In this document: piece by piece, positions 56,012-64,000 of the stretch
Numbering within the stretch: the first letter of the stretch is position 1
Layout of the letters: each line of letters begins with the position of its first letter
DNA from: Mesorhizobium sp. LMG 17147
GTDB taxonomy: Bacteria; Pseudomonadota; Alphaproteobacteria; Rhizobiales; Rhizobiaceae
Assembly (NCBI RefSeq): GCF_024297145.1
Contig: NZ_JANCTC010000007.1
Coordinates: 186,001 to 250,000, forward strand
DNA length: 64,000 nt
Reading direction: 5' to 3'
Notes under the pieces: generated by a model
The model's database searches: none
What the model was told of the DNA's origin: nothing
The model's input: the letters and a program-made list of their open reading frames with translations, nothing else
Translations under genes and position numbers: made by a program

Positions 56012-58867
56012 ATGACGAGAAGGGCAAGTCAGGCCAAAGACGGATTATCGTTTGGTCCCTTCCATTTGGCTGCGGGTGAAAGGCTCCTGACAAGAGAGGG
56101 CGCTCCCGTAGAGTTGGGCTCGCGTGCCCTCGACATTCTTGTCGTCCTGACTTCCGCGCCTAATGAAGTCGTCAGCAAGAAGGATCTGATGTCGCGGGTC
56201 TGGCCCGATGTGGTTGTCGAGGAAGGCAGTCTGCGGTTCCACATGACCGGACTGCGCAAGGCGCTGGGCGATGGAAAGGATGGCGCGCGCTACATCGCGA
56301 CGCTTCCGGGGCGGGGCTATTGCTTCGTTGCGCCGGTCTCGCGATTAAGCAGTCCACACGACGAAGCCCCATTCATCGCCGCTGGGTTTCCGCACGCGAA
56401 TCTTCCCAACCGCTTGAGTCGGATGGTCGGGCGGGATGAGGACGTTCTCAAGCTTTCGGCGCAACTGAATGCTTCGCGGTTCGTCACCATCGTTGGCGCC
56501 GGCGGCGTCGGCAAAACCACCGTCGCGATCGCCGTCGGGCATCATCTGATCGAGGCATTTTCAGGGGCGGTCTTGTTCGTCGATCTGGGAATGATCGGCG
56601 ATCCCGGTCTGGTGACAACAGCCGTCGCCTCGATGCTTGGGCTAACGGTTCAAACAGAAGATGCGACGCCCAATCTGATCGCTTACCTGCGCAACAGGCG
56701 GATTCTCTTGATCCTCGATACCTGTGAGCATCTCGTGGATGCGGTGGCGCCTCTGGCCTCGAGCATCGTCGATGCGGCGTCACAGGTCTACATCCTGGCG
56801 ACGAGCCGCGAGGCGCTTCGGGTTGAGGGCGAGCATATCTACCGGTTGAATGCGCTTGCGTTTCCGCCCGACGAACCGGGGCTAACGGCGGCCATCGTCC
56901 AGACATTCCCGGCCACCCAGCTGTTCGTCGAGCGAGCGGTGGCAGGTGGCGCTCGTTTGGACGTCGGCGACGCCGAGGCCTTGATTATCGCAAGCATCTG
57001 TCGAAAGCTTGACGGGGTGGCGCTCTCGATCGAACTGGCGGCCAGACGCGTCGAATCCTATGGGCTGCAGCAGACAGCCGCGCTTCTCGATCAACGCCTG
57101 ACACTGCTGTGGCTCGGTTCGCGGACCGCGCCGCCGCGTCAGCAAACCCTACAGGCGACACTAGACTGGAGCTTGGGGCTCCTGACCGACCTTGAGCGTG
57201 TGGTGCTTCGCAGGCTCGCTGTATTCGTCGGTCATTTCACGCTCGATGCCGCACTGGAGGTGGTGACGAGCGCGACCCTCGACCGATCGACCGTCCTTGG
57301 CGCCATGGACAGTCTTGTCGCCAAATCGATCGTGGCGACTGGCCCGGTCGGAGCAATGATGCGCTACAGGCTCCTCGATACGACGCGCGCCTACGTTCTC
57401 GACATCCCGATCGATGACGCCGAGGCTGCCGATCTGGCAGTGCGCCACGCCGCCTACTATCGGAGATGGCTGGAGCAGACCGGGATCGAGTGGCCAAGCC
57501 TGGCGACCGGTGAGGAGCGGGCGCCTCACTTCGCCGCCATCAACAATGTCCGGGCTGCCTTGGAATGGTGCTTCGGCGACAGCGGAAACGCCGACATCGG
57601 CGTCGGACTCGCGACCGCTGTGGCGCCGGTTTTCCTGGCAATGTCCTTGTTGCCGGAGTGTCATCGCTGGTCTGAAAGAGCAATATTCGCTTTCGACGAT
57701 GCCGCGCGCGGCGGACTTGACGAGATGCATCTTCAGGCAGCCCTCGGCGTGTCCTTCATGTTCATGCGGGGAGGACGCGACAGGGCGCGCGTAGCTCTGG
57801 AGAGGAGCCTGGCGATCGCCGAGGAGCGCGGCGATCCGCTGGACCGGGTGCGTCTGTTGGGTCCGCTCAACATGTTCCATCTGCGGACGGGCAATTTCGC
57901 AACCGCCCTTGAGTTTGCAAGGCGTTGTTCAGCCACAGCCGCGACCTTGGACGACTCGGTCGCCAGCGCGCTGGCACACTCGATCCTGGGCATCTCGCTC
58001 CACCTGCGAGGCGACCTTGCGCAGGCCCGCGCAGAGCTGGAGGCGGCGCTCGACCGTGGGCCGCGCTCCCAGCGGACCACGACGATCTATCTGGGCTTCG
58101 AAGGCAAAATCCTGGCCAGGGCCATCCTGGCGAGGAACCTTTGGCTACAAGGCCATCCGGATCAAGCCATGGCACACGCCCGACAGGCCGTCGAAGAGGC
58201 TGCCGCCATGGATCATTCTCTAACGTTGGCGATCGCGTTGATCTGGGCGATATCGGTCTTCCTTTGGACCGGCGACCTGAAGAGCGCCGAGGCGTACATA
58301 GATATGCTCATCGCCCGCGCGGAATCCCATTCCATGACTCCTTACCTGCTGGTCGGTCGGGGGTTCAAAAGCGAAGTCGCGATCCGTCACGGCGATGCAA
58401 AAAGCGGCGTCGAGGGCCTGCAGGCATCTCTTCAAAGGCTCCACGCGGCGCCTTATGAATTGCTCACGACGCCGCTCAATCTCTCGCTAGTTAGGGGACT
58501 GTCCGCGATCGGTCAGGTTGATGAAGCCGTTGCGTTGATCGACGAGTCGCTTAGTCAAGTCGAAAAGAACGGCGATCAATTGTACCTCCCGGAGCTGCTG
58601 CGGATGAAGGGAAGCCTCCTTCTCCAGTCGGAGCGCAACCGTGATGAAGCTGCCGCCTACCTCACGCAGGCACTGGAGTTGAGCCGAAGTCAGCGCGCAC
58701 GGGCATGGGAGTTGCGAACCGCAACCGACATGGCGACGCTGATGGCCGGGCGAAGGGAGGCGGATAGCGCTCGCGAGCTCTTGCAACCAGTCGTGGAGCA
58801 TTTCGTTGAGGGCCAGGACACTGCGGATGTTAAGGCTGCCGAGCACCTTCTGGCTACGCTGAGGTAG
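56012..58867 (+). CDS. Large regulator: OmpR-type winged helix, NTPase and TPR domains
   Basis: A 951-residue protein. An OmpR/PhoB-like winged helix comes first (LSFGPFHLAAGERLLTREG to RYIATLPGRGYCFVAPV, about 12-108). A STAND-type NTPase follows with P-loop VGAGGVGKTTVA (about 161-172), LLILDTCEH and TSREALRVEGEHIYRL. The C-terminal 500 residues are tetratricopeptide-like helices. Such proteins sense a ligand through the TPR part and bind DNA directly, like SARP/AfsR and CadC-type regulators. It is divergent from the hydrolase cluster and probably controls it. ATG at 56012 is chosen; a GTG ten codons earlier is possible. Confidence 0.9.
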   Translation: MTRRASQAKDGLSFGPFHLAAGERLLTREGAPVELGSRALDILVVLTSAPNEVVSKKDLMSRVWPDVVVEEGSLRFHMTGLRKALGDGKDGARYIATLPGRGYCFVAPVSRLSSPHDEAPFIAAGFPHANLPNRLSRMVGRDEDVLKLSAQLNASRFVTIVGAGGVGKTTVAIAVGHHLIEAFSGAVLFVDLGMIGDPGLVTTAVASMLGLTVQTEDATPNLIAYLRNRRILLILDTCEHLVDAVAPLASSIVDAASQVYILATSREALRVEGEHIYRLNALAFPPDEPGLTAAIVQTFPATQLFVERAVAGGARLDVGDAEALIIASICRKLDGVALSIELAARRVESYGLQQTAALLDQRLTLLWLGSRTAPPRQQTLQATLDWSLGLLTDLERVVLRRLAVFVGHFTLDAALEVVTSATLDRSTVLGAMDSLVAKSIVATGPVGAMMRYRLLDTTRAYVLDIPIDDAEAADLAVRHAAYYRRWLEQTGIEWPSLATGEERAPHFAAINNVRAALEWCFGDSGNADIGVGLATAVAPVFLAMSLLPECHRWSERAIFAFDDAARGGLDEMHLQAALGVSFMFMRGGRDRARVALERSLAIAEERGDPLDRVRLLGPLNMFHLRTGNFATALEFARRCSATAATLDDSVASALAHSILGISLHLRGDLAQARAELEAALDRGPRSQRTTTIYLGFEGKILARAILARNLWLQGHPDQAMAHARQAVEEAAAMDHSLTLAIALIWAISVFLWTGDLKSAEAYIDMLIARAESHSMTPYLLVGRGFKSEVAIRHGDAKSGVEGLQASLQRLHAAPYELLTTPLNLSLVRGLSAIGQVDEAVALIDESLSQVEKNGDQLYLPELLRMKGSLLLQSERNRDEAAAYLTQALELSRSQRARAWELRTATDMATLMAGRREADSARELLQPVVEHFVEGQDTADVKAAEHLLATLR

Positions 58868-59157
58868 CAATCGTCAACGAAACTTCTTTCACTGATGACC
58901 TCTGCTTTGGGAGTAAAGTTGCTTGTGGCCTGTGAATTTCTTGAAGGCCGCTTTTGGCGAAGGACGGCACTGTCGTAGTGACTGGTATGAAGGCGCATTC
59001 AAGACATTCACTCCGAGCCCGGTATTGACCGTTATGGATATGCTTGGCCTGGTGATTCTGCCGCTGAAAAAGGGGCGAACGGCCAGCACGCGGCCGTCAG
59101 AAAAAGGGCTCTTTATGGCTACCGGAACTTGATTCAATAGGCAAAAAGGATTTGGTT
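58868..59157. other. Intergenic stretch between two large regulators
   Basis: About 290 bases between convergent genes. No gene or clear terminator hairpin was recognised. Confidence 0.4.
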
Positions 59158-61767
59158 TCATTCAGCCTGATCAGGGCGGCCCAGCGCGTCCAGCGCCCTT
59201 TGTGCCGCGATGAGGTCGACGATTGGATACCTAGTGTTAAATGTGAGGACCACCGCTTGCAGACGCGTCGCGGCCTCATGGACACGACCTTGACGTGCCA
59301 GAACTGGTGCTAGTTGCGTTGCGGCGCGAAGCTCGAAGAGTCTCGCTTGCTGCCGACGGGCGGTAGCAATTGCCTTTTCGAATAGGTGCGCGGCACCAGT
59401 CAGGTCACCTCTGCCCGCAGCGATTTGGCCACGAAGGCGAATACATTCTGCCAGGTAGCTCGCCTCGTCCGTATCGAAAACGAGGGTATCGACATCATCA
59501 AGCATTTGCGATGCGTCTTCGATGCGACCGGACCGCAGGAGAAGATCACAAAGTTCGCATGTTTTCTCAGGGGTATGAAATACGACGCCCTGCCCACGCC
59601 AAAGAACCATACTCTCCCGGACGTCATCGATGCCGGCATCCAGTTCACCTAAATGCGAGCGGGCATGGCCACGCCACCTAATGCCGCTGCTTCGACGCGC
59701 CGCGTAGCCATGCCGATCGCAAATCTCGACGATCTTCGTAGCGTTATCGAGTAGTTCCTTGTATTGGCCGAGTAGCGCGCACAATTGGCACTGCACGAGA
59801 AGATGCCACGCGAGGTCGAAGGGCTTATCGAGCTGGTCAAAATCTCGCATCAGGCGCTCTTTCTCTTCGACTGCCGCATCAAAGAAACCCAATATGATCA
59901 GCGATTCGCTAAAATATGCCTGGGCAGACACACGTTGATCCGCACCGGCGAACGAAATGCGACGACTTGGGTCAACACGATCAATCAGATCTAAAGCATT
60001 CCGCAAAGCCTCCGCTGCCAGTGGTTGTTCTCCTCGGTTGGAATGAGCAATTCCCTTCGTTGCCCAAAGACCACTCAGATAGGCCGTCGGAAGGAGATCG
60101 GCACCGTTTGCGAGCTGCTCTTCGGCCAGGGTCAGGTAATCGTGATTGCGCCCAGTGGCATAAAAAAATGGAGCGAGTGAAAGCGCAACGTCACATTGCA
60201 ATTCGACCGATGCCGCGTTCGCGGCGGCAAGACGTGCATCCTCAAGCGTCTTCCCAAGGCGCTCAGAACGATACCCTTCAGCCTGCATCAAGGCATTGGC
60301 CATCGCAAGGTGGAGACGTGTCATCCGTTCGGTGCCGCCGGAGACATCGCCAAGTCTCCTGCTGCAGCCGATAGCGCTGGCAAAGTGCGACACGGCTTCC
60401 CGAGTGGCAGCTCTGGCCACGGCGGCCTTTCCCGCCTTTTGCCAGTGATCGAGCGCGCCTGCCCAATCCCCAGCTTCCTGAAGGTGGTGGGCGAGGAGCT
60501 CGGGTTGCGCTTCAGTTATTTCGGTCCACTTTTCCTCCAACACATCTGCGGCACGCTTATGTAGCTCCTGGCGCTTAGTGCGCAGCAGCGTGCCATACGC
60601 CGCGTCCTGAACGAGCGCATGCTTGAAGAGGTAAGTGGCCAGTGGCCGCGTCCCGTGGCAGAACACCAGACCGGCGCCGACGAGTTGATCCACTGCGCCG
60701 TTTAGCTCAGCGGCATTTCGCTGTGCGACCGCTGCCAGCAATTCGTAGGAGAACTCCCGACCGAGAACCGCGCCGACCTGTGCGACCTCCTTAACGGCTG
60801 AGCCGAGGCGATCGAGCCGCGCCATCAACGAGGCATGCAGCGTGGCCGGCACGTTCAACGCCGTCGCAGCAGCTCTTGAGAGCACTGTCCTGGCGTTGCC
60901 CTCCAACACCGCCTTGGTCAGCTCCTCGACGAACAGTGGCACTCCATCAGTGCGCTCGATGATCTCCGCGACAACGTCGCTCGGCAGCTCTCCGGTGCCG
61001 ACGACCCGCTGGACCAGCGCGGCGCCTTCGCGACGGTCGAGCCGATTGAGAACAAGAACCGTGACGTGCGCCTGCCCGGTCCACGGCGGTTGAAACTCGG
61101 GACGGAACGTGAGGAGAAGCAGAACTGGCAGGCGCGGCACCCGCTCGATGACTAGGTCGAGCAGCTCGCGCGAGCTGGGGTCGATCCAGTGCACATCCTC
61201 GAAGAGCATCAGCACCGGACCTTTTCGCGCCAGGTCTTTGAGCTGCCGTAGCAGCGCCTCGAAGGTTTTCTCCTTCTTGCGCTGGGGCGTCAGCTGGAGA
61301 AGCGGGACGCGGCCCTCGGTCGGCAACGACAGCAGCTCGGCCAGCAGCGCTCCGTCCTCCGGTGAGGTGGGGGCCAGCAGCGCCGCAAGCTTGTCCAACC
61401 TCCTCTCGGGAGTGTCGTCGCGCTCAAATCCGGCGGCACGTTCGAGCTGCACGATGGTCGGACGGAGCGCACTGTCCTGGTGGTGCGGTGAGCAGAAATA
61501 ACGCAGCCGAGTGTGCGGCTCATTCTGGATACGCTCCTGCAGCGTGAGGGTGAGGCGCGACTTCCCGATGCCCGGCTCGCCTGACAGCAGCACGACGCGC
61601 CCTTCACCACCTTTGGCGCGATGCCAGTGGCGTTCCAACAGGTCGATCTCCTCCTCACGCCCGACCAGCGGCGTCGGCGTTGCTCCATGCAGCGCCTCGA
61701 ACCGGCTTTCGACAAGGCTTTCGCGAAGCACCTGATAGGGACGGACAGGATGGGGAAATCCTTTCAC
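59158..61767 (-). CDS. ATPase/TPR part of a split adenylate cyclase-type protein
   Basis: About 870 residues with KGFPHPVRPYQVL and ALHGATPTPLVGREEEIDLL, the AAA/STAND P-loop SGEPGIGKSRLTLTL, Walker B LMLFEDVHWIDPSS and long TPR-like helices. It normally continues a class III cyclase domain in one chain (usual link FEYRDLGSVEVKGFPHP). Here the link is out of frame with the cyclase because one base is missing from a run of T on the sense strand (61796-61799). The apparent start, a GTG at 61767, is internal to the original gene. If the frameshift is real this half is probably not translated efficiently. Confidence 0.8.
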   Translation of the reverse strand: MKGFPHPVRPYQVLRESLVESRFEALHGATPTPLVGREEEIDLLERHWHRAKGGEGRVVLLSGEPGIGKSRLTLTLQERIQNEPHTRLRYFCSPHHQDSALRPTIVQLERAAGFERDDTPERRLDKLAALLAPTSPEDGALLAELLSLPTEGRVPLLQLTPQRKKEKTFEALLRQLKDLARKGPVLMLFEDVHWIDPSSRELLDLVIERVPRLPVLLLLTFRPEFQPPWTGQAHVTVLVLNRLDRREGAALVQRVVGTGELPSDVVAEIIERTDGVPLFVEELTKAVLEGNARTVLSRAAATALNVPATLHASLMARLDRLGSAVKEVAQVGAVLGREFSYELLAAVAQRNAAELNGAVDQLVGAGLVFCHGTRPLATYLFKHALVQDAAYGTLLRTKRQELHKRAADVLEEKWTEITEAQPELLAHHLQEAGDWAGALDHWQKAGKAAVARAATREAVSHFASAIGCSRRLGDVSGGTERMTRLHLAMANALMQAEGYRSERLGKTLEDARLAAANAASVELQCDVALSLAPFFYATGRNHDYLTLAEEQLANGADLLPTAYLSGLWATKGIAHSNRGEQPLAAEALRNALDLIDRVDPSRRISFAGADQRVSAQAYFSESLIILGFFDAAVEEKERLMRDFDQLDKPFDLAWHLLVQCQLCALLGQYKELLDNATKIVEICDRHGYAARRSSGIRWRGHARSHLGELDAGIDDVRESMVLWRGQGVVFHTPEKTCELCDLLLRSGRIEDASQMLDDVDTLVFDTDEASYLAECIRLRGQIAAGRGDLTGAAHLFEKAIATARRQQARLFELRAATQLAPVLARQGRVHEAATRLQAVVLTFNTRYPIVDLIAAQRALDALGRPDQAE

Positions 61768-62498
61768 CTCGACCGAGCCGAGATCGCGGTACTCGAAAAG
61801 TCACCCAGCAGCTGCCTCGTTTGCGGCCCGATCACAACCGCCTCGGGTTCGGCCAGAGTCTGAAGTCGGGCGGCGAGGTTCGGCGTCTCGCCAACGATGC
61901 CGCGCTCCTGGCCTTCACCAGAAATGATCAGATCGCCGACGACGACCTCGCCCGTGGCGATGCCAATGCGAACCTGCAATCTCTCTGAACCCTGAAGTCG
62001 CCTGATGGCGTCGACGAGCGCCAGGCCAGCGCGCACCGCCTGCTCCGCGTCGTTCTCATGTGCCTTCGGATAGCCGAAATACACCAGCACCCCATCGCCC
62101 ATGTACTTGGCGACGAAGCCGCCGAAGCGGCTGATCGTTTCAGCGACACAGCGATGGTAGGTTCCGATGATGTCGCGCAGATCCTCCGGATCCAGCCGGG
62201 ACGAGAGCGCCGTCGAGCCAACGAGGTCAACAAACGTAACGGTCAGCTGTCGACGCTCGGCTGCAGGTTCCGCGGCGCGGGATTGAATTTCTTCACTGCT
62301 CGGGACGGGATGGATCGTGGATTGCTCCCGCTCCATAATTGCTTTGAGAAGCCGTTTCCTATGGCCGAGCAAAACGCCTATTTTCTCGAGGTCAGCGTCA
62401 GTCAGCTCGAGCAGGACCTCGGCGTCGATCGCGTTGTCGCGAAAGGCCTGCTCGTAGCGGTCTAGCCCGAGACGTCGCAACCAAGCGGCAATGTCCAC
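61764..62498 (-). CDS. SAM domain and class III adenylate cyclase part of a split protein
   Basis: A 244-residue product. A SAM domain (WLRRLGLDRYEQAFRDNAID, ADLEKIGVLLGHRKRLLKAI) is followed by a class III cyclase: FVDLVGSTALSSRLDPEDL with metal Asp91, AKYMGDGVLVYFGYPKAHEN with metal Asp135, RIGIATGEVVVGDL and GETPNLAARLQTLAEP. Catalytic aspartates are intact. The frame ends in SSTAISARSR where LFEYRDLG is expected. The full-length gene would span 59158-62498 and encode about 1110 residues. Confidence 0.85.
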   Translation of the reverse strand: MDIAAWLRRLGLDRYEQAFRDNAIDAEVLLELTDADLEKIGVLLGHRKRLLKAIMEREQSTIHPVPSSEEIQSRAAEPAAERRQLTVTFVDLVGSTALSSRLDPEDLRDIIGTYHRCVAETISRFGGFVAKYMGDGVLVYFGYPKAHENDAEQAVRAGLALVDAIRRLQGSERLQVRIGIATGEVVVGDLIISGEGQERGIVGETPNLAARLQTLAEPEAVVIGPQTRQLLGDFSSTAISARSR

Positions 62499-63049
62499 AA
62501 CAGCTCTCCAGGGCTGAACTCGGCCGTCGCCTTCATATTAGCTCAGACGAATGCAAATTGCTCGGGCTTGGAAGACGAACATCCGCCGGAAGTAGGGTGG
62601 CTGTCGAGCCATTGGCTGCGGCTACGACGCAAGTTGACCCTTGGACAACCTCAGTTCGGAGCGAAACGTCCGCGTCGTGGCCATAAGCCGGTCATCTCTT
62701 GGTGGCCTCTGTTCCGTCAGCCATCAATAATTTCGTCAGGATCAGCTATGTTGCGAAGCTTATTTCCATCAGATCACTTCCGGCCATTGCATTCGTCTCC
62801 ATAGTCGATCTCGGCCTAGCGGAGTGCGTCGCCGGATTGGAGTTCAAATGACCGCACACGCGGCGCTGAATTCGAGCTTGCCGCATGCGGAAATGGTTCC
62901 TGCCCTGCCCTAACCAAAGATTGTCAGATAAGAATCCCTTTGACATCGGGCCACGATCGATGCCCAGGGCTCCTTCTTACGCAGTAACTCTGAAACAAAT
63001 CCTGCCGACACGCGTTCCAGCATGGCGGGCGGCGTTGCCGGAGGACTGA
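62499..63049. other. Intergenic stretch right of the cyclase gene
   Basis: About 550 bases. No frame shows a family pattern. The end contains the GGAGG ribosome site for the small protein at 63050. Confidence 0.4.
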
Positions 63050-63226
63050 ATGCCCGACGAATACAATGACATCGTCATCCCCCAAGACCACAATGCATCG
63101 CCACTTCGGGAGGAGGAGTATTTCGTCGTCTGCCCGGCGTGCGGCCAGGCGTTCGACATCAGGTGTATGGCAGAGGCGCTTCATCATAACGAGCTGGGCC
63201 ACCAGCCCTACGACCTCGACTCGTAG
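63050..63226 (+). CDS. 58-residue CxxC (zinc-ribbon-like) protein
   Basis: ATG at 63050, with GGAGG five bases upstream, opens a 58-residue frame to TAG at 63226: MPDEYNDIVIPQDHNASPL, a CPAC motif in FVVCPACGQAFDIRC, and AEALHHNELGHQPYD. The cysteine pair, a third Cys and histidines could bind zinc. Similar small proteins occur in Mesorhizobium and Bradyrhizobium, of unknown function. It is too short for most gene finders, but the ribosome site and motif support it. Confidence 0.55.
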   Translation: MPDEYNDIVIPQDHNASPLREEEYFVVCPACGQAFDIRCMAEALHHNELGHQPYDLDS

Positions 63227-64000
63227 TCGGCAGTTACTGACGAAGTCGAGCCTGGTCGAGACCAACACCGAGGGTAAGTTCTCGCTCATCTGGCCGGCGT
63301 TGCCGTCTGATCGGCTTACAAAGAATCCTCGTCGCGAGGCGCAGCTTCGCCGGCACGCCATGTCGTGACAGATACCTTGCGGGCTTCAGCGACGACTTAT
63401 TGCCGTTGCGGTTGTTGTCGATGCGGACGAGGCTGTCACCGGCCGGGTTGTTCACACAGGGCGACGCGCTTACTCCCCAACCATGTCGTTCCGTCACGAC
63501 GCTCCGAGCAGACCTATCGCCGGCGCCGGGAGCCGGGAGGATGGGTAAGAACCGGGGCCCGTCGCGGTTGAACTCGCCGATGGGCGACCAAGTCCTCATT
63601 GCAGAGAAAGGTTGCGGTCGAGCGGGATGCCCGGCTTGCCTTCACACGAGGTCTCCTTCCACAGCGCACTGCGACGCGTCATGGAAGGACGCGCCGCCTG
63701 TTGCCGAGAGCGACGATTGCGAATGGACGTGAGGTGAAGCGCGGTCGCGATAGGCCCAGATCTGACTTGCTTCACCAGTAATCCGAAGAGCGACAGGACG
63801 CACTAGGTGAACTCATGCCCTCAGCAGTCGAGCGCCCATTTATCCGTTCGTCCGCCCCATATGGACAGCGCCGCACGCCTGGTTGGCATCTTCCCTACGC
63901 CGACACCGGCCGTTTTATCGCCGGAGCGTCAACCCGCTGAAGTCCGGCGGTGTTTCCTCAGCCGAGTGATCGCCGACTTGTCGACCGTGATCACCCCGCC
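63227..64000. other. Right edge of the window, no supported gene
   Basis: About 770 bases with several short open frames on both strands and no recognisable protein motif. Possibly decayed mobile DNA. Confidence 0.4.

Overview
The window looks like a high-GC rhizobial genome (order Hyphomicrobiales, most like Mesorhizobium). The main reasons are the set of genes for an alphaproteobacterial integrative conjugative element (ICE), a thiCOSGED operon under a TPP riboswitch, ABC sugar operons and a truncated FnrN/FixK-type regulator. This assignment rests on recognising protein families and gene order; no search was run.

Layout. (1) 1-15.95 kb: an ICE maintenance and integration module, nearly all on the minus strand. 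It holds the start of a RepA-like replication initiator, a small HTH protein, DUF2285 genes (one frameshifted), an XRE regulator, DUF736, DUF2493, a toprim primase-like protein, a giant N6-adenine methylase/strawberry-notch helicase, ParB and ArdC. A plus-strand excisionase-like gene and tyrosine integrase follow, then the 3' part of a tRNA-Pro(CGG), probably an attachment site. The leaders of parB and ardC carry the same hairpin with compensatory base changes. (2) 16.8-31.9 kb: a sugar-catabolic locus with an ABC importer, kinases, an aldolase, isomerases, oxidoreductases, an epimerase, an esterase and a LacI regulator. Fragments of a second, lost ABC importer sit at 16.9 kb and 22.3 kb, so the operon has been rebuilt. 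(3) 32.4-37.7 kb: an intact thiCOSGED operon with its TPP riboswitch. Thiamine genes are known cargo of Mesorhizobium symbiosis islands. (4) 37.9-49 kb: a worn accessory zone with a Fic protein, a Crp/Fnr fragment without its DNA-binding domain, DUF3606, a Lig-Pol LigD whose last codons are frameshifted, a short GGDEF protein, a ruined VapBC-type toxin-antitoxin pair, an orphan conjugation pair (TraG plus a CopG-like protein) and a methyltransferase pseudogene. (5) 49.2-58.9 kb: a tight minus-strand cluster of three exported alpha/beta hydrolases of the epoxide-hydrolase type, a DUF6130 protein, a glyoxalase-like protein, a thioredoxin-like protein and an Ohr/OsmC homologue lacking the peroxidatic cysteine. 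A large winged-helix/NTPase/TPR regulator is divergent to it. (6) 59.2-64 kb: a class III adenylate cyclase/ATPase/TPR protein split by a one-base frameshift, a small CxxC protein and otherwise non-coding sequence.

How the parts work together. The left module would replicate, partition, protect and integrate the element. The TraG/CopG pair is a detached part of a conjugation system. The cargo offers sugar uptake and catabolism under LacI control, thiamine autonomy, and an envelope detoxification/redox cluster probably controlled by the divergent regulator. The many frameshifted or truncated genes between 15.9 and 49 kb point to repeated insertion, deletion and decay.
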